Source: Pseudomonas baltica (lineage in GTDB: Bacteria; Pseudomonadota; Gammaproteobacteria; Pseudomonadales; Pseudomonadaceae). Taken from it: a stretch of DNA of 64,000 bases. The first letter of the stretch is position 1, and the number at the start of each line of letters is the position of its first letter. The notes beneath the pieces are model-generated. The model had not been told where the DNA came from. It searched no databases and saw nothing but the letters and a program-made list of their open reading frames with translations. The stretch lies in NCBI RefSeq assembly GCF_031880315.1, contig NZ_CP134771.1, forward strand, positions 4,708,501-4,772,500. The letters are read 5' to 3'. This document shows, piece after piece, positions 48,655 to 58,524 of the stretch. Position numbers and translations under genes: made by a program.

Positions 48655-48682
48655 ACGGGATGACCTTTAACGAGTTTTCGCC

Positions 48683-49054
48683 ATGACAGCAGTTCGTTCG
48701 CAGCAAGGTCTATCGTTCGCCGGCTGGTTGCTGACCCTGGCGATTGTTGCGTTTGTGGTCAGCGTCGCGCTCAAGGTCGTGCCGCACTACACCGATTACT
48801 GGTCGGTGAAAAAGAGTATCGAAACGGCCATGGCCGACAAGTCGATACTCAGCAAAGAAGAATTATTTGCTCGTGTGCAGAAGGACATGAGCATCAACAG
48901 TATCCGGGATGTGGATTTGGACAAGGCATTAACCGTGCGTGAGTCGGCAGAGGGCTTCAAGGGCCACCTGCAGTATGAACAGCGTGATCCACTGATCGGT
49001 AATCTCGATATCGTGGTGAAGTTCAACCACGAATTCAACGTGGGTAAACCGTGA
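48683..49054 (+). CDS. DUF4845 membrane-anchored protein
   Basis: A 123-residue protein of the DUF4845 family. One N-terminal membrane segment ([19 protein letters not shown], about 12-30) precedes a pilin-like small domain ([40 protein letters not shown]). The family is regularly found between lepB and rnc in Pseudomonas and other gammaproteobacteria; its role is unknown, though the position suggests envelope or secretion functions. The stop overlaps the rnc GTG by four bases. Confidence 0.88.
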   Translation: MTAVRSQQGLSFAGWLLTLAIVAFVVSVALKVVPHYTDYWSVKKSIETAMADKSILSKEELFARVQKDMSINSIRDVDLDKALTVRESAEGFKGHLQYEQRDPLIGNLDIVVKFNHEFNVGKP

Positions 49055-49740
49055 GCGTTTCATTGAGTCGTCTCGAGCGTCAGCTCGGCTACACCTTCAA
49101 AGACCAGGACTTGATGGTCCTGGCCCTGACGCACCGCAGTTTTGCGGGGCGCAACAACGAACGCCTGGAGTTCCTGGGCGACGCCATTCTCAACTTCGTC
49201 GCTGGCGAAGCCTTGTTCGATCGCTTCCCGCAGGCCCGTGAAGGCCAGTTGTCACGCTTGCGCGCGCGCCTGGTCAAGGGCGAAACCCTGGCTTTGCTGG
49301 CCCGCGGCTTCGGGCTGGGCGAGTACCTGCGCCTGGGTTCAGGTGAGCTCAAGAGCGGTGGCTTTCGTCGCGAGTCGATCCTGGCCGACGCCCTCGAAGC
49401 GTTGATTGGTGCCATCTACCTCGATGCCGGCATGGATGCGGCGCGAGAGCGCGTGCTGGCCTGGTTGACCGGCGAGTTCGAGGGCCTGACGTTGGTCGAC
49501 ACCAACAAGGACCCGAAGACCCGCCTGCAGGAATTCCTCCAGTCCCGTGGTTGCGAACTGCCGCGCTACGAGGTGGTGGACATCCAGGGTGACCCCCATT
49601 GCCGCTTGTTCTTCGTTGAATGCGAAGTCCTGTTGTTGAATGAAAAGAGCCGTGGGCAGGGCGTCAGCCGGCGCATCGCCGAGCAGGTGGCAGCCGCCGC
49701 CGCATTGATCGCCCTGGGCGTGGAGAATGGTAATGACTGA
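49051..49740 (+). CDS. rnc: Ribonuclease III
   Basis: A 229-residue double-strand RNA endonuclease that processes rRNA and structured mRNA. The catalytic signature [12 protein letters not shown] is at about residues 36-47; the second metal glutamate lies in [16 protein letters not shown]. The dsRNA-binding domain fills the C-terminus ([14 protein letters not shown] to [13 protein letters not shown]). GTG start at 49051 overlaps the previous stop. The next gene, era, begins inside the rnc end by 8 bp. Confidence 0.96.
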   Translation: MSVSLSRLERQLGYTFKDQDLMVLALTHRSFAGRNNERLEFLGDAILNFVAGEALFDRFPQAREGQLSRLRARLVKGETLALLARGFGLGEYLRLGSGELKSGGFRRESILADALEALIGAIYLDAGMDAARERVLAWLTGEFEGLTLVDTNKDPKTRLQEFLQSRGCELPRYEVVDIQGDPHCRLFFVECEVLLLNEKSRGQGVSRRIAEQVAAAAALIALGVENGND

Positions 49741-50638
49741 TACAACTTCCAACCGCTGTGGCTATGTGGCCATCGTCGGTCGCCCCAACGTGGGCAAGTC
49801 CACGCTGCTCAACCATATCCTTGGTCAGAAGCTGGCGATCACCTCGCGCAAGCCGCAGACCACGCGCCACAACATGCTGGGTATCAAGACCGAAGGCGCC
49901 GTGCAGGCGATCTACGTCGACACCCCCGGCATGCACAAGGCCAACGAGAAAGCCCTCAATCGCTACATGAACAAGACCGCCTCGGCCGCCCTCAAGGACG
50001 TTGACGTGGTGATTTTCGTGGTTGACCGCACCCGTTGGACCGACGAGGACCAAATGGTGCTCGAGCGTGTTCAGTACGTGCAGGGCCCGGTGATCGTGGC
50101 GCTGAACAAGACCGACCGCATCGAGGACAAGGCCGAGCTGATGCCGCACCTGACCTGGCTGCAAGAGCAACTGCCGAATGCGCAGATCATGCCGATTTCC
50201 GCCCAGCATGGTCACAACCTCGAAGCGCTGGAACGGGTGATTGCCGAGCACCTGCCGGAGAACGAGCACTTCTTCCCGGAAGACCAGATCACCGATCGCA
50301 GCAGCCGCTTCCTGGCTGCCGAGCTGGTGCGTGAAAAGATCATGCGCCAGCTGGGTGCCGAGCTGCCGTACCAGATCACGGTCGAGATCGAAGAGTTCAA
50401 GCAGCAAGGCAAGACCTTGCATATCCATGCGCTGATTCTGGTTGAGCGCGATGGCCAGAAGAAGATCATCATTGGCGACAAGGGCGAGCGTATCAAGCGC
50501 ATCGGCACTGAAGCGCGCCGCGACATGGAGCTGCTGTTCGACTCCAAGGTCATGCTCAACCTGTGGGTGAAGGTCAAGGGCGGGTGGTCCGATGACGAGC
50601 GCGCCTTGCGTTCGCTGGGCTATAACGACCAGGTTTGA
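49733..50638 (+). CDS. era: Era, GTPase for 30S ribosome assembly
   Basis: A 301-residue GTPase (same as E. coli). G1 [21 protein letters not shown]3 [12 protein letters not shown] and G4 [12 protein letters not shown] are followed by the KH domain with [20 protein letters not shown], which binds the 3' end of 16S rRNA. The ATG at 49733 is chosen because GGAG is 7 nt upstream; an ATG two codons earlier is too close. rnc-era overlap is the standard arrangement. Confidence 0.97.
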   Translation: MTDTTSNRCGYVAIVGRPNVGKSTLLNHILGQKLAITSRKPQTTRHNMLGIKTEGAVQAIYVDTPGMHKANEKALNRYMNKTASAALKDVDVVIFVVDRTRWTDEDQMVLERVQYVQGPVIVALNKTDRIEDKAELMPHLTWLQEQLPNAQIMPISAQHGHNLEALERVIAEHLPENEHFFPEDQITDRSSRFLAAELVREKIMRQLGAELPYQITVEIEEFKQQGKTLHIHALILVERDGQKKIIIGDKGERIKRIGTEARRDMELLFDSKVMLNLWVKVKGGWSDDERALRSLGYNDQV

Positions 50639-50650
50639 CGGCCGCGCTTA

Positions 50651-50742
50651 TTCCCCTGTGGGAGCAAGCTCTGGTCGCGAAGAGGCCAGCAGGGACACCG
50701 CATCAACTTCTTCGCGAGCAGAGCTCGCTCCTACAGGGGGCA
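50651..50742. repeat. REP-type inverted repeat pair between era and recO
   Basis: CCCCTGTGGGAGCAAGCTCT with GGTCGCGAAGAGGCC (50653-50687) faces its inverse CTTCTTCGCGAGCAGAGCTC with GCTCCTACAGGGG (50707-50739). This unit is built the other way round from most in the window (GTGGGAG arm first). Confidence 0.82.
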
Positions 50743-50781
50743 TGTGTGACATGCCCCTGTTGCCTGTTAAGGTAACCGCTC

Positions 50782-51468
50782 ATGTCCAACCCTCCCGACG
50801 CACAACCGGCCTATGTCCTCCACAGCCGGGCCTATCGCGAAAACAGCGCACTGGTCGACTTCCTCACCCCGCAAGGGCGTCTGCGTGCGGTATTGCGCAG
50901 CGCCCGTGGCAAGGCGGGCACCCTGGCGCGGCCGTTCGTGCCGCTGGAAGCCGAGTTTCGCGGCCGCAGCGAGTTGAAGAACGTCGGCCGCATGGAAGCC
51001 GCCGGCGTGCCCAGTTGGCTGGTGGGCGATGCGTTGTTCAGCGGGTTGTACCTCAACGAGTTGTTGATTCGCCTGTTGCCCGCCGAGGATCCACACCCTG
51101 GCGTTTTCGATCACTATGCCGCGACCCTGCAGGCGCTGGGCGCCGGCCGGCCGCTGGAGCCCTTGCTGCGCTCGTTCGAATGGCGGCTGCTGGACGATCT
51201 GGGCTATGGCTTCGCGCTGGACACCGACATCAATGGCGATGCCGTGGAGGCAGATGGCCTGTATCGGCTGCTGACCGATGCGGGCCTGGAGCGCGTATGG
51301 TTGGTGCAGCCTGGCCTGTTCAACGGTACCGACTTGCTGGCCATGGCCGAAGCCGACTGGTCGGCCCCAGGCGCGTTGCTGGCGGCCAAGCGGCTGATGC
51401 GCCAGGCGCTGGCGGTGCACCTGGGCGGTCGCCCGCTAGTCAGTCGCGAACTGTTTCGTAAGTCTTGA
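50782..51468 (+). CDS. recO: RecO, recombination mediator
   Basis: A 228-residue protein helping load RecA at gaps with RecR. An N-terminal OB fold ([20 protein letters not shown], then [15 protein letters not shown]) is followed by the helical domain ([20 protein letters not shown]) and the C-terminal segment ([18 protein letters not shown]). There is no zinc cysteine cluster, as in other gammaproteobacterial RecO. AAGG lies 9 nt before the ATG. A REP pair separates it from era. Confidence 0.93.
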   Translation: MSNPPDAQPAYVLHSRAYRENSALVDFLTPQGRLRAVLRSARGKAGTLARPFVPLEAEFRGRSELKNVGRMEAAGVPSWLVGDALFSGLYLNELLIRLLPAEDPHPGVFDHYAATLQALGAGRPLEPLLRSFEWRLLDDLGYGFALDTDINGDAVEADGLYRLLTDAGLERVWLVQPGLFNGTDLLAMAEADWSAPGALLAAKRLMRQALAVHLGGRPLVSRELFRKS

Positions 51469-51487
51469 GGCTGGGGTCGTTAACGCG

Positions 51488-51584
51488 GGCCTCTTCGCGG
51501 GCAAGCCTTGCTCCCACGGTTGTACGCCGCTGGGGCTGTGTGCTGTGGGAGCAAAGCTTGCCCGCGAAGAGGCCCTCCCTGACA
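51488..51584. repeat. REP-type inverted repeat pair between recO and pdxJ
   Basis: GGGCCTCTTCGCGGGCAAGC with CTTGCTCCCAC (51488-51518) faces its inverse GTGGGAGCAAAGCTTGCCCG with CGAAGAGGCCC (51545-51575). The two arms match almost perfectly, making this the best-preserved copy here. Confidence 0.88.
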
Positions 51585-51654
51585 CCCGGCAACTGTTTCC
51601 CCTCACCGCGCCACCACGTATCCTTGTACCCCTTCACCATTCAGGAGCCAGCCC

Positions 51655-52395
51655 GTGACCACCAGTAACCGAATCCTTCTTGGCGTGAACATCGATCACG
51701 TGGCCACCCTGCGTCAGGCACGAGGCACGCGCTATCCAGACCCGGTCAAGGCGGCGCTGGACGCGGAAGAGGCGGGCGCCGATGGCATCACCGTGCATCT
51801 GCGCGAAGACCGTCGGCATATCCAGGACCGCGACGTGTTGTTGCTCAAGGACGTGCTGCAAACGCGCATGAACTTCGAGATGGGCGTCACCGAAGAGATG
51901 CTCGCCTTCGCTGAGCGCCTACGCCCGGCCCATGTGTGCCTGGTGCCGGAAACCCGCCAGGAACTGACCACCGAAGGCGGCCTGGACGTCGCTGGCCAGG
52001 AAGCGCGGATCAAAGCGGCGGTCGAGCGTTTGAGCTCGGTGGGCTGTGAAGTATCGCTGTTCATCGATGCCGACGAGCAACAGATCGCCGCATCGCAGCG
52101 GATCGGCGCACCGGCCATCGAGTTGCACACCGGCCGTTACGCCGATGCGACGACGCCGACCGAGGTCGCCCTCGAACTCAAGCGTGTGGCGGATGGTGTG
52201 GCCTTTGGCCTGACCCAGGGCCTGATCGTCAACGCCGGCCACGGCCTGCATTACCACAACGCCGAAGCGATCGCAGCGATCAAGGGCATCAACGAATTGA
52301 ACATCGGCCACGCGCTGGTGGCGCATGCGCTGTTCGTGGGGTTCAAGGCAGCGGTAGCCGAGATGAAAGCGTTGATCGTCGCGGCGGCGCGTTAA
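51655..52395 (+). CDS. pdxJ: Pyridoxine 5'-phosphate synthase
   Basis: A 246-residue TIM-barrel enzyme joining 1-deoxyxylulose 5-phosphate and 3-amino-2-oxopropyl phosphate to make vitamin B6. [48 protein letters not shown] and [15 protein letters not shown] are family motifs. The start is GTG at 51655 with AGGAG well placed. The era-recO-pdxJ order is the common gammaproteobacterial one. Confidence 0.96.
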   Translation: MTTSNRILLGVNIDHVATLRQARGTRYPDPVKAALDAEEAGADGITVHLREDRRHIQDRDVLLLKDVLQTRMNFEMGVTEEMLAFAERLRPAHVCLVPETRQELTTEGGLDVAGQEARIKAAVERLSSVGCEVSLFIDADEQQIAASQRIGAPAIELHTGRYADATTPTEVALELKRVADGVAFGLTQGLIVNAGHGLHYHNAEAIAAIKGINELNIGHALVAHALFVGFKAAVAEMKALIVAAAR

Positions 52396-52419
52396 GTAAG
52401 CAGAATTCTACGGCGCTTT

Positions 52420-52492
52420 GCCCGGCCCTTCGCCGCCGCACGCGCCCCCTTGCTCCCACCGTTATACTGACCTGTGGGGGCAAGGGGGGCCT
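52420..52492. repeat. REP-type repeat pair, CGCCGCCG variant
   Basis: CCCGGCCCTTCGCCGCCGCA with CGCGCCCCCTTGCTCCCAC (52420-52458) is followed by the short inverse CTGTGGGGGCAAGGGGGGCC (52472-52491). The left arm matches the variant seen at 10332 and 58448. It lies between convergent pdxJ and nadE. Confidence 0.72.
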
Positions 52493-52508
52493 TACTGACT
52501 CCAAAAAA

Positions 52509-53336
52509 TCACGGCACGAACGGCAAATCCCGCTTGTGCTGAGTCTGGTCATAAGTGCGCACGATGATGTTGTAGGCCTCTTCGCTCACCGGCTGCCCAT
52601 GCAAAAATGCATCGATCTGCGCGTAGGTCACGCCATGTGACTCTTCATCCGGCTTGCCGGGGCGCAGCTCTTCGAGATCGGCGGTCGGCACCTTTTGCAC
52701 CAGATTATCCGGCGCCCCCAGGTAACGCGCGATGCTACGTACCTGGTTCTTCACCAGCCCGCTCAAAGGCGCCAGGTCGCACGCGCCATCACCGAACTTG
52801 GTGAAAAAGCCCATCACCGCTTCAGCGGCGTGGTCAGTACCGATCACCAGGCCGTTGTTGGCGTTGGCGATGGTGTACTGCGCCACCATGCGGATGCGCG
52901 CCTTGGCGTTGCCGACCACGAAATCGCGACGAGCATCGCTCAGCCCATGCAGATGGGTGACCTGCTCCGATAGCCCGAGCACAGCGCCGGCAATGTTGAC
53001 AGTGTCCTCGACATCGGCGCGGATGAAGGTCATCGACGCGCTGGCGTCTTCTTCGTCGTGCTGCTTGTTATAGGGCAGGCGCACGGCGATGAAACGATAG
53101 CCCTCGTCGCCAGTCTCGGCGCGCAGCTCCTCGACCGACAGTTGTGCCAGTCGCCCGGCGGTGAGCGAGTCGACGCCGCCGCTGATGCCCAGCACCAGCA
53201 CTTTGAGCTTGGCGTTGCGCAGCGTCTGCTTGATGAACTGCTTGCGTCGCGCGATCTGCGCCTCGATCGCGGCGTCGTCGGCGAACGGCGGCACTACGTC
53301 CAGGGCTTGGGCAATTTCGCTTTGACGATTGCTCAT
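52509..53336 (-). CDS. nadE: NH3-dependent NAD synthetase
   Basis: A 275-residue enzyme (same as E. coli) amidating nicotinate adenine dinucleotide to NAD with ammonia. The ATP-PPi motif [11 protein letters not shown] is at residues 47-57; [20 protein letters not shown] and [14 protein letters not shown] complete the active site. There is no N-terminal glutaminase domain, so free ammonia is used. AAGGAG precedes the ATG at 53336. With nadB it is the second NAD-synthesis gene in the window, but they are not linked. Confidence 0.95.
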   Translation of the reverse strand: MSNRQSEIAQALDVVPPFADDAAIEAQIARRKQFIKQTLRNAKLKVLVLGISGGVDSLTAGRLAQLSVEELRAETGDEGYRFIAVRLPYNKQHDEEDASASMTFIRADVEDTVNIAGAVLGLSEQVTHLHGLSDARRDFVVGNAKARIRMVAQYTIANANNGLVIGTDHAAEAVMGFFTKFGDGACDLAPLSGLVKNQVRSIARYLGAPDNLVQKVPTADLEELRPGKPDEESHGVTYAQIDAFLHGQPVSEEAYNIIVRTYDQTQHKRDLPFVP

Positions 53337-53521
53337 GTCGGTCTCCTTGAAGGTATCTGGGCAAATTGGCAGGGGCATGAATGCGCTTACTTTAACAGCG
53401 ATAGCCCGGTTGTAGAGCGTCCGGCACTGCGACTTCATGTACCTTTCTTCATCGCGAATAGGAAGTGTTATCAGGTAAAATGCCAAGCTCACTGCTCATT
53501 CATGCCCTGAAAGAGGTCGTC

Positions 53522-54670
53522 ATGCGTTTCGGTTTTCCCTCCCTCAAAGGCTCTACCACTGCTGTCGCAGCTGTACTCCTGACCCTTTGCAGCCACGCGG
53601 CGCTGGCCCTAACGGTCACCGACATCGCCGGGCGCAAGGTGGATATTCCGGACAAGGTCGATCACGTCCTGCTAGGTGAGGGGCGCATGCTGTATTCGGT
53701 GGCGATGCTGGAAGGCAAGGAGCCGTTCAAGCGCATCGTCGGCTGGCAGGGTGAATTGAAGACGGTCGACGCCCAGGGCTACGCCGCCTATCAGGCCAGA
53801 TTCCCGCAGATCGACCAGTTGCCGCGTATCGGCACCACCTCCGAGGCCAGCGTCAGCCCGGAGAAAGTCCTGGCACTGCATCCGGACATCGCCATCTTCG
53901 GGATCGCCGGTCATGGCCCCGGGGTCAAGAACGAAATCGTCGAGCAATTGCAGCAGGCCGGCGTACCGGTGGTGTTCATCGACTTCCGCCAGCACCCGTT
54001 GCAGAACACCATCCCCAGCCTGCGCTTGCTGGGGCAGGCCTTGCATCGCGAGCAGCAGGCCCAGGACTATATCGACTTCTACCAGCAGCACCTCAAGCGG
54101 GTGCAAGACGTGGTCAGCCAGATCCCCGAAAGCCAGCGCCCCAGCGTGTTCATCGAGATGCTCGCCGGCTACGGCAAAGGCGGCGTGCCGTGCTGCCACA
54201 CCGCCGGCGACGGCAACATGGGCGACTTCATCAAGGCCGCCGGTGGCAACAATATCGCCGCCAAGCTGCTGCCGGGCCCCATCGGCGACATCAATCTGGA
54301 GAAGCTGATCAGTGCCGATCCGCGTTTCTACCTTGTCAGCGGTACCCGTGACAGCACCTCCACCGAGCCAGGCCTGAAGGCCGGTGCCGGGGTCAGCGAT
54401 GCCACGGCCCGCGCCAGTCTGCAGCCGTTGATCGCCCGCGAGGGCATCGCCAGCCTGACCGCCGTGCGCGAGGGCCGTGTGCACGGTGTGTGGCACAACT
54501 TCTATGATTCGCCGTACAACATCCTCGCGATCGAAGCCATGGCCAAGTGGTTCTACCCCGAGCAGTTCAAGGACCTCGACCCGAACAAGACCCTGGCCGA
54601 GCTGCAGCAGCGCTTTTTGCCAGTGGACATCAGCGGCGCCTACTGGGTCGACCTGAAGCCTGCACCGTGA
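53522..54670 (+). CDS. Periplasmic substrate-binding protein of a metal/siderophore-type ABC importer
   Basis: A 382-residue exported protein of the FepB/BtuF type. A signal peptide ends near SHAALA (about residue 30). The fold opens with TVTDIAGRKVDIPDKVDHVL; two lobes are linked by the usual long helix. The second lobe contains GGVPCCHTAGDGNMGDFIKA, a Cys-Cys-His cluster unusual for the family. It is larger than most (about 380 residues). Ligand likely an iron complex or cobalamin, not determinable here. AGAGG precedes the ATG at 53522. It overlaps the permease gene by four bases. Confidence 0.85.
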   Translation: MRFGFPSLKGSTTAVAAVLLTLCSHAALALTVTDIAGRKVDIPDKVDHVLLGEGRMLYSVAMLEGKEPFKRIVGWQGELKTVDAQGYAAYQARFPQIDQLPRIGTTSEASVSPEKVLALHPDIAIFGIAGHGPGVKNEIVEQLQQAGVPVVFIDFRQHPLQNTIPSLRLLGQALHREQQAQDYIDFYQQHLKRVQDVVSQIPESQRPSVFIEMLAGYGKGGVPCCHTAGDGNMGDFIKAAGGNNIAAKLLPGPIGDINLEKLISADPRFYLVSGTRDSTSTEPGLKAGAGVSDATARASLQPLIAREGIASLTAVREGRVHGVWHNFYDSPYNILAIEAMAKWFYPEQFKDLDPNKTLAELQQRFLPVDISGAYWVDLKPAP

Positions 54671-55773
54671 ACGCCAAGGTCGATCCATCCTCATCCGCCG
54701 AGGAAGCGGGCTGCGCCTCCGGCCGACAAGCGTCCCGAACGCCCGCTCTGGCCGACTATCAAAGGGTGCTGCGCCGCCGCTTGCTGCTGCTCGGCCTGTT
54801 CGTGCTGGCAATCCTTGCCTCTGTGCTGCTCGATTTCACCCTCGGCCCCGCTGGCCTGAGCCTGCACGAGCTGTGGCAGACGCTGGTGGACAAGGCCTCG
54901 GTCAGCCCGGGCCAGCAGGTGATCGTCTGGAGCATCCGTCTGCCGCAGGCGCTGATGGCCGTGTTGGTCGGGGCGGCGTTGGGACTGGCGGGTGCCGAGA
55001 TGCAGACCATCCTCAACAACCCGCTGGCGAGCCCCTTCACCCTGGGCGTGTCCCATGCCGCGGCCTTTGGCGCGGCGTTGGCGATCATCCTCAACCTCGG
55101 GCTTCCCGGCGTCCCCAACGAGTGGATCGTGGCGGTCAATGCCTTCGTCTTCGCGGTGATCGCCACCTTGCTGCTGGACCTGATGGCGCGCTGGCGCCAG
55201 GCCGATACCGGGGTGGTGGTGCTGTTCGGTATCGCCCTAGGGTTTACCTTTGGTGCGCTGGTGTCGTTGATTCAGTTCGTCGCCAGTGAGGACGCCCTGC
55301 AGGCGTTGGTGTTCTGGACCCTGGGCAGCCTGGCTCGGGCGACCTGGTTCAAGCTCGGGTTGTTGGCGTTGGCGTTGCTGATCGCCTTGCCCTGCGCGAT
55401 GCGCCGCTCGTGGCAGCTGACCGCGTTGCGCCTGGGGGAGGACCGCGCGGCGAGCTTTGGTATCGACGTCAAGCGCCTGCGGTTGGGCACCTTGTTGCGG
55501 GTCAGCGTGCTGTCGGCGCTGGCGGTAGCGTTCGTCGGTACCATCGGCTTTATCGGGCTGGTGGGGCCGCATATCTCGCGCCTGCTGTTCGGGGAAGATC
55601 ATCGCTTCTATCTGCCAGGCAGTGCCTTGGCCGGGGCGTTGATTCTGTCGCTGGCGTCGGTGGCGTCGAAGAATATCGTGCCGGGGGTATTGATCCCGGT
55701 GGGGATCGTCACGGCCTTGGTGGGGATTCCGTTTTTCCTCACCATCGTGCTGCGCGGCAAGGGGGTGCGCTGA
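54667..55773 (+). CDS. FecCD-family ABC permease
   Basis: A 368-residue inner-membrane permease. A polar N-terminal extension (~40 residues) precedes about ten helices. The family signature RLPQALMAVLVGAALGLAGA and NNPLASPFTLGVSHAAAFGA is clear, and FIGLVGPHISRLLFGEDHRF near the C-terminus is the coupling loop that contacts the ATPase. It should import the complex caught by the preceding binding protein. GTG at 54667 overlaps the upstream stop by four bases; the ATPase gene overlaps its own stop by one base. Confidence 0.92.
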   Translation: MNAKVDPSSSAEEAGCASGRQASRTPALADYQRVLRRRLLLLGLFVLAILASVLLDFTLGPAGLSLHELWQTLVDKASVSPGQQVIVWSIRLPQALMAVLVGAALGLAGAEMQTILNNPLASPFTLGVSHAAAFGAALAIILNLGLPGVPNEWIVAVNAFVFAVIATLLLDLMARWRQADTGVVVLFGIALGFTFGALVSLIQFVASEDALQALVFWTLGSLARATWFKLGLLALALLIALPCAMRRSWQLTALRLGEDRAASFGIDVKRLRLGTLLRVSVLSALAVAFVGTIGFIGLVGPHISRLLFGEDHRFYLPGSALAGALILSLASVASKNIVPGVLIPVGIVTALVGIPFFLTIVLRGKGVR

Positions 55774-56570
55774 TGCCGGCTATCCATCGCCAAGGCTTGG
55801 AGATAGAAGGCCTGCACGTCAGCTATGGCAAACGCGAGATCATCGCGCAGCTGTCGGTGGGGGCGTTACTGCCTGGGCGGGTGACGGCGTTGCTCGGCCC
55901 CAACGGTAGTGGCAAATCGACCCTGCTCAAGGCTGCAGCGGGGCTGGTGAGCGCGCGCGGGACGGTCAATCTCGATGGCAATGATCTATTGCGCGCCAGC
56001 TTCGCCAGCCGCGCCGAACGCGTGGTGTATCTGCCTCAGAGCCTGCCTGCCAGCGTGCATCTGCGCGTGTTCGAGTCGCTGCTGGTGGCGCGCCGAGCCA
56101 GCGGCAACACCGCGCAAGCCGACGACATCGTCGAAGCCGAGAGCCTGTTGGTGCGGTTGGGTATCGAGAGCCTGGCGATGCGCTTTCTCGACGAGCTGTC
56201 TGGTGGGCAGAAGCAACTGGTGGGGCTGGCCCAGGCGCTGATTCGCCAGCCGCGCCTGCTGTTGCTCGATGAGCCTTTGAGCGCCCTGGACCTGAATTTC
56301 CAGTTTCATGTGATGGAGGTGATCCGCCAGGAGACCGTGCAGCGCAACATGGTGACCTTGATCGTGCTGCACGATATCAATATCAGCCTGCGCCATACGG
56401 ATCATGTGTTGATGCTCAAGGCCGGGCGGTTGATGGCGGACGGCGCGCCGGCCGAAGTCATCACCGCCCAGTCGCTGGCCCAGGTGTATGGGGTGCGTGG
56501 CCGGGTGGAGCGGTGTTCCCAGGGCAATGCGCAGGTGTTGATCGATGGGTTGGTGGCGGCGGTGTCCTGA
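55773..56570 (+). CDS. ABC-importer ATPase (FepC/BtuD type)
   Basis: A 265-residue ATP-binding subunit. Walker A GPNGSGKST (42-50), Q-loop VVYLPQSLP, signature ELSGGQKQLVGLAQALIRQP, Walker B LLLLDEPLSALDL and switch histidine VLHDINISLRHT are all intact. Together with the two upstream genes it forms a complete importer. The last codon region contains a 14-bp duplication (TGTCCTGAGAG twice, from 56564), which also duplicates the stop. No terminator with a T run is seen before the convergent cmoB. Confidence 0.93.
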   Translation: MPAIHRQGLEIEGLHVSYGKREIIAQLSVGALLPGRVTALLGPNGSGKSTLLKAAAGLVSARGTVNLDGNDLLRASFASRAERVVYLPQSLPASVHLRVFESLLVARRASGNTAQADDIVEAESLLVRLGIESLAMRFLDELSGGQKQLVGLAQALIRQPRLLLLDEPLSALDLNFQFHVMEVIRQETVQRNMVTLIVLHDINISLRHTDHVLMLKAGRLMADGAPAEVITAQSLAQVYGVRGRVERCSQGNAQVLIDGLVAAVS

Positions 56571-56602
56571 GAGCGATGTCCTGAGAGATATGAGCTGCCT
56601 CA

Positions 56603-56618
56603 GGATCGATACCGATCC
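56603..56618. other. Short hairpin between the ABC operon and cmoB
   Basis: GGATCG (56603-56608) pairs with CGATCC (56613-56618) around ATAC. It may help end the two convergent transcripts, but the stem is short and has no T run. Confidence 0.35.
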
Positions 56619-56625
56619 ATCCGCC

Positions 56626-57582
56626 TCACTTACGCGCCTTGATCACCGCCCGCATCGGCGCCGGCAGGCCCTCGAGGGTACGGCTGTGGTCGGCGGGGTC
56701 GAGGAAGTCGCTCAGCGACTGGTACTTCATCCACTCGGTGCTGCGTTGTTCCTGCACCGTGGTCACGCTGACGTCCACGCATTCCACGTCGCGGAAACCG
56801 GCGCGGCGCAACCATAACTCCAGTGCGGGCACCGACGGCAAAAACCACACGTTGCGCATCTGTGCATAGCGGTCTTCGGGCACCAGCACCTGTTGAACGT
56901 CGCCCTCGACTACCAGGGTCTCCAGCACCAGTTCCCCGCCTTTGACCAGGCAGTCCTTGAGCGCCAGCAGGTGCTCGATGGGCGAGCGCCGATGGTAGAA
57001 CACGCCCATGGAAAACACCGTGTCGAAGCCTTCCAGCCCGGCGGGCAGGTCTTCGAGCGCGAACGGCAGATGCCAGGCGTTGAGTTCGGGCAGATAGCGT
57101 TGCACCGCCTGGAACTGGCAGAAGAACAGCCAGTTGGGGTCGATGCCGATCACGCTGTCGGCGCCGGCTCCGAGCATGCGCCATTGGTAGTAGCCATTGC
57201 CACACCCCACATCCAGCACGCGCTTGCCGTGCAGGTCCAGATGCGGTGCCACGCGGGACCACTTCCAATCCGAGCGCCATTCGGTATCGACGTGCACGCC
57301 GAACAGATCGAACGGCCCTTTGCGCCACGGCGACAGGCCCATCAGTGCCTGACGCATCTGCGCGCGGGTGGCGTCATCGCATTCGCCATCCAGGCGCAAG
57401 CCGTCGAGCAGGTCGATGTCGCTGGGTGTGACCTCGGGCAGGGCATCGAGCGCGCCTTGCCAGCGCTCCAGGTCGCCGTGGCCCTTGTCCATCTTCGCGT
57501 CGAGTTGGGCTTGCAGGGTGTTGGCCCAGTCCTGCAGTGGGGTGCCCGCCAAGCGGCGGACCAGAGGAGCGAGATCAATCAT
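56626..57582 (-). CDS. cmoB: CmoB, tRNA U34 carboxymethyltransferase
   Basis: A 318-residue enzyme that transfers the carboxymethyl group of carboxy-SAM to 5-hydroxyuridine at tRNA position 34. The long N-terminal helical part (about 1-105) precedes a Rossmann methyltransferase domain with [20 protein letters not shown] and [20 protein letters not shown]. The protein ends in [20 protein letters not shown], the CmoB C-terminus. The ATG overlaps the cmoA stop by four bases, so the two are coupled. Confidence 0.94.
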   Translation of the reverse strand: MIDLAPLVRRLAGTPLQDWANTLQAQLDAKMDKGHGDLERWQGALDALPEVTPSDIDLLDGLRLDGECDDATRAQMRQALMGLSPWRKGPFDLFGVHVDTEWRSDWKWSRVAPHLDLHGKRVLDVGCGNGYYQWRMLGAGADSVIGIDPNWLFFCQFQAVQRYLPELNAWHLPFALEDLPAGLEGFDTVFSMGVFYHRRSPIEHLLALKDCLVKGGELVLETLVVEGDVQQVLVPEDRYAQMRNVWFLPSVPALELWLRRAGFRDVECVDVSVTTVQEQRSTEWMKYQSLSDFLDPADHSRTLEGLPAPMRAVIKARK

Positions 57583-58322
57583 GGCAGGGCGATCATCGAG
57601 GCGAAGTTGAGGCATTGGAACCAGGGCACCACCTTGGAGAAGCCCGCGGCCAGCAGCAGGTCGCGGTTCTCTTCGAGGCTGGCGGGTTTCATGACGTTTT
57701 CAATGGCGCTGCGCTTCTGGGCGATTTCCAGCTCGCTGTAGCCGTTGGCCCGTTTGAAGGCGATGTGCAGATCGGTGAGCAAGGCGTGCTGCTCGGCATC
57801 CTCGAAACGCAGTTTCTCCGACAGGATCAGCGCGCCGCCGGGCACCAGTGCCTGACGGATGCGCCCGAGCAGGGCCAGGCGCTGCTCGGGGGCGATGAAC
57901 TGCAAGGTGAAGTTGAGCGCCACGACGCTGGCGGGCTGGAAGTCCAGCGCGAGAATATCGCCGTCGATGACGTCTACGGGCAGCAACTCCTGAAACATCG
58001 AGTCCTGGGCGTTGAGATATTCTCGGCAGCGCTCGACCATGGCCGCCGAGTTGTCCACCGCCACCACGCGGCAGTCGTCCTGGCGCACGTGGCGGCGCAG
58101 GGCCTGGGTCACGGCCCCCAACGAAGCGCCGAGGTCGTAGAGTGTGGTGTGCGGCTGGGCGAACTGCGCCGCGAGCACACCGAGGTTCTCGACGATGGTC
58201 GGGTAGCCCGGCACCGAGCGTTTGATCATGTCCGGAAACACCCGCACCACGTCTTCATTGAAGGCGAAATCGGGCACCTGGGGCAGGGGCTGGGCGAAGA
58301 GGCGATCGGGTTGTTGGCTCAC
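57579..58322 (-). CDS. cmoA: CmoA, carboxy-S-adenosyl-L-methionine synthase
   Basis: A 247-residue enzyme that makes carboxy-SAM from prephenate and SAM for CmoB. It contains [20 protein letters not shown], the SAM loop [17 protein letters not shown], and [13 protein letters not shown]. The start is GTG at 58322. The small cmoAB pair is followed (upstream on the plus strand) by a REP pair. Confidence 0.94.
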   Translation of the reverse strand: MSQQPDRLFAQPLPQVPDFAFNEDVVRVFPDMIKRSVPGYPTIVENLGVLAAQFAQPHTTLYDLGASLGAVTQALRRHVRQDDCRVVAVDNSAAMVERCREYLNAQDSMFQELLPVDVIDGDILALDFQPASVVALNFTLQFIAPEQRLALLGRIRQALVPGGALILSEKLRFEDAEQHALLTDLHIAFKRANGYSELEIAQKRSAIENVMKPASLEENRDLLLAAGFSKVVPWFQCLNFASMIALP

Positions 58323-58402
58323 GGCGGTTCCAGACGGTCACGGAAAACGGTCGCGGATTTTAGCGCAAGCGCGGCTGGGCTGCATGGATTACAGACGGGC
58401 GC

Positions 58403-58500
58403 CGAGCCTGCGGCGTGCCCTTGCGCCCACAGCGGTGGCTGATCTGAAGTCATGCACCTGTGGGGGCAAGGTTGCGCGTTCGGCGGCGAAGAGGCGATCC
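58403..58500. repeat. REP-type repeat pair, CGCCGCCG variant
   Basis: GAGCCTGCGGCGTGCCCTTG with CGCCCAC (58404-58430) faces CTGTGGGGGCAAGGTTGCGC with GTTCGGCGGCGAAGAGGC (58449-58486). The second arm is the inverse of the variant in the left arm at 10332. It lies between cmoA and the I42 lipoprotein gene. Confidence 0.72.
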
Positions 58501-58524
58501 GCCGCACTACCAATCCAGCCTGTT

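Noticed and set aside
24715..51584. Repeated CTTCGCGGGCAAG / GTGGGAGCAAGG units considered as a CRISPR array
   Set aside because: The units are scattered over the window, arranged as inverted pairs and without regular spacers; they are REP elements.
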